Source: an uncultured Candidatus Melainabacteria bacterium (GTDB lineage Bacteria > Cyanobacteriota > Vampirovibrionia > Gastranaerophilales > Gastranaerophilaceae). From it: 6,248 nt of DNA. Numbering within the stretch: position 1 is the first letter of the stretch; each line of letters starts with the position of its first letter. The position numbers and the translations under genes are program-made. Below the pieces are notes generated by a model that saw nothing but the letters and a program-made list of their open reading frames with translations, was not told where the DNA came from and did no database searches. The stretch is taken from positions 1-6,248 of the forward strand of contig CAKVGW010000079.1 in assembly GCA_934747325.1 (NCBI GenBank), written 5' to 3'. Positions 5,632-6,248 of the stretch are shown here, piece after piece.

Positions 5632-5726
5632 CAAAAAGAAGAAACTTTCACAATTTCCTACAACCTTACGGTTGTGGTCTGAATGGATGTAGCGGATAAA
5701 TCCGCACTCTTACGCTCGCTAAAAAA

Positions 5727-5762
5727 CGCTCGCGGCGCGAGTGATGTTAAATATTTTTTTTT
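5727..5762 (+). terminator. GC-rich hairpin followed by a T-run, possible terminator
   Basis: CGCTCGC (5727-5733) pairs with GCGAGTG (5737-5743) with one G-T wobble and a GGC loop. A nine-base T-run comes about ten bases later (5754-5762, after ATGTTAAATA). The gap before the T-run is long for a classical terminator. This hairpin is also the right edge of the inverted-repeat element. Confidence 0.35.
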
Positions 5763-5774
5763 ATTGAACACGAT
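5763..5774. repeat. Single arm of the dispersed palindromic repeat
   Basis: ATTGAACACGA (5763-5773) equals the right arm of the copy at 530-564 but has no left arm here, since a T-run replaces it. It lies right beside the edge of the inverted-repeat element, which may have interrupted or replaced the rest. Confidence 0.4.
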
Positions 5775-5824
5775 AGAGTTACTTAACAGATGTTTACATG
5801 ATCAGTGCCATTAAGCAATTATTC

Positions 5825-5830
5825 TATAAT
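5825..5830 (+). promoter_or_regulatory. Likely -10 element for the last gene
   Basis: A consensus TATAAT stands 44 bases before the ATG at 5875, preceded by TTC. The best -35-like word (TTTACA, 5793-5798) is too far away at 26 bases, and nothing good lies at 16-18 bases. The promoter is therefore plausible but incomplete. Confidence 0.4.
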
Positions 5831-5874
5831 TTATGACTTTATATATATGTAAGGTTATTTAGTAAGGTTAAAGT

Positions 5875-6248
5875 ATGACATTAAAAGTAGATGGTATTGG
5901 AACAAATCCCATATATTTGAACAATGGTTACCCTATTACAAATTCTTTTAGAGGTGATTATGCTCAAACGAATTCTGTTTCATTAGATACTAGTCAACTC
6001 AATACTACTAATATTGCGCCTTTAGAAAAAGATACCTTAAATATATCGGCAAGTGATAAAATTAAAACGCAACAAAAAGAAAAAGGAATGTCAACTGCTA
6101 CAAAGGTTGGCTTGACTGTTGTAGGGGCATTGGCAACGACTTATGCGTGCGTTGTTGGTCATAGAATGCTAACAAAACCATCAATCGAAAAAGTTGCGCA
6201 AAATTTCTCTGAAATTTTTAGAAGAGATGTTTCTAAAGAAGAAGCACA
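5875..6248 (+). CDS. N-terminal part of a predicted membrane-anchored protein, cut by the window end
   Basis: An open frame of 124 codons runs off the end without a stop. The ATG follows TAAGG (5863-5867) at seven bases, and a TATAAT lies upstream, which supports the start. Residues 1-60 are Asn/Thr/Ser-rich and probably disordered, with no signal peptide. Residues 61-70 are Lys/Gln-rich. One hydrophobic segment (about 77-95, VGLTVVGALATTYACVV) is the likely membrane span. A charged stretch follows, with I-E-K-V-A-Q-N-F-S-E-I-F-R-R-D-V-S-K-E-E-A (104-124) predicted as amphipathic helix. I have an unverified impression that this F-x-x-I-F-R-R-D-x-S-K-E-E-A pattern recurs in proteins of Gastranaerophilales-like bacteria. 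The function is unknown and any catalytic domain would lie beyond the window. Confidence 0.75.
   Translation, partial: MTLKVDGIGTNPIYLNNGYPITNSFRGDYAQTNSVSLDTSQLNTTNIAPLEKDTLNISASDKIKTQQKEKGMSTATKVGLTVVGALATTYACVVGHRMLTKPSIEKVAQNFSEIFRRDVSKEEA

Larger units (their letters stand above)
5383..5740. repeat. ~360-bp nested inverted-repeat element with paired hairpins in both halves
   Basis: The left and right halves are imperfect reverse complements about a centre near 5570. TCGCGCCACGAACG (5383-5396) matches the complement of 5727-5740 at 12 of 14. TAGTGAGCGTGAAAGTGC (5415-5432) matches the complement of 5704-5721 at 15 of 18. GCTAATCATCCATT (5444-5457) matches 5682-5693 with a 2-nt bulge. GTAGGAA (5479-5485) matches TTCCTAC (5655-5661). 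Between these shared words each half carries hairpins at corresponding places but with different stems: 5431-5445 versus 5692-5705; 5465-5480 versus 5660-5675; 5513-5559 versus 5591-5631. An extra hairpin (5398-5412) exists only on the left. The centre holds the palindrome TTATTTTAAAATAA (5575-5588). It codes for nothing convincing. It could be a non-autonomous mobile element, a structured RNA or a replication/recombination structure. Confidence 0.75.

Noticed and set aside
5405..5692. Two overlapping reading frames, 5405-5617 (minus) and 5510-5692 (plus)
   Set aside because: Both are translations of the polypurine/polypyrimidine hairpins (runs of Lys, Phe, Ser) within the inverted-repeat element, with no ribosome site.
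5383..5740. CRISPR array as an explanation for the regularly placed hairpins
   Set aside because: There are no identical direct repeats with unique spacers. The hairpins differ in stem sequence and the order is mirrored, not tandem.
5383..5740. Insertion sequence with a transposase
   Set aside because: No reading frame of transposase size or motif exists between the arms, and no clear target-site duplication was found at the edges. At most it is a non-autonomous element.
5793..5830. TTTACA (5793-5798) as the -35 partner of TATAAT (5825-5830)
   Set aside because: The spacing is 26 bases, well beyond the usual 15-19, so only the -10 was reported.

Overview
The window reads as a piece of the chromosome of an AT-rich, Gram-negative (outer-membrane-bearing) bacterium. 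The lptB and LptF/G genes imply lipopolysaccharide export. The style of the genes (Lys/Asn-rich, strong AAGGA-type ribosome sites) and of the truncated last protein recalls non-photosynthetic gut relatives of Cyanobacteria (Vampirovibrionia/Gastranaerophilales). That placement is my inference from general resemblance, not a search result.

Layout, left to right. (1) Bases 1-61 are the 3' half of a 5S rRNA, i.e. the end of an rRNA operon, closed by a strong intrinsic terminator (74-115). (2) Bases 116-646 hold no gene but are full of small palindromes: an 18-nt perfect palindrome, two homologous 35-bp copies of a palindromic repeat (225-259 and 532-566), a terminator-like hairpin, and a ~120-bp imperfect inverted repeat (346-468) of the dispersed 'CTGGATTCTTCG...CAGAATGAC' kind. 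(3) A lone + strand UbiA-family prenyltransferase gene (647-1615) has a recognisable promoter whose -35 lies inside the second palindrome copy. (4) Convergent to it, a tight three-gene minus-strand operon reads lptB -> LptF/G permease -> exported phosphodiester-glycosidase (NAGPA) domain protein, with 1-nt gaps between genes. (5) Divergent from lptB is a monocistronic gene for a 184-aa hydrophilic protein of unknown function (4461-5015) with its own terminator. (6) Bases 5092-5874 are a gene-free repeat nest. It starts with a CCCTCTCC/GGAGAGGG hairpin repeat. After it comes an approximately 360-bp element (about 5383-5740) that is one large imperfect inverted repeat, each half of which is built from further hairpins. 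(7) The window ends inside a + strand gene (5875 onward) with a low-complexity N-terminus and one predicted membrane segment.

Functionally, LptB (ATPase) and the LptF/G permease are the inner-membrane motor that extracts LPS. The co-transcribed NAGPA-domain protein has a signal peptide and would act in the same periplasmic/envelope compartment, so a role in envelope glycan handling is a reasonable inference. The prenyltransferase is also a membrane protein but is transcribed separately.

The least explained item is the nested inverted-repeat element at 5383-5740. Its two halves have diverged in sequence while keeping hairpins at matching places. That pattern suggests selection on, or a generating mechanism tied to, secondary structure rather than coding.
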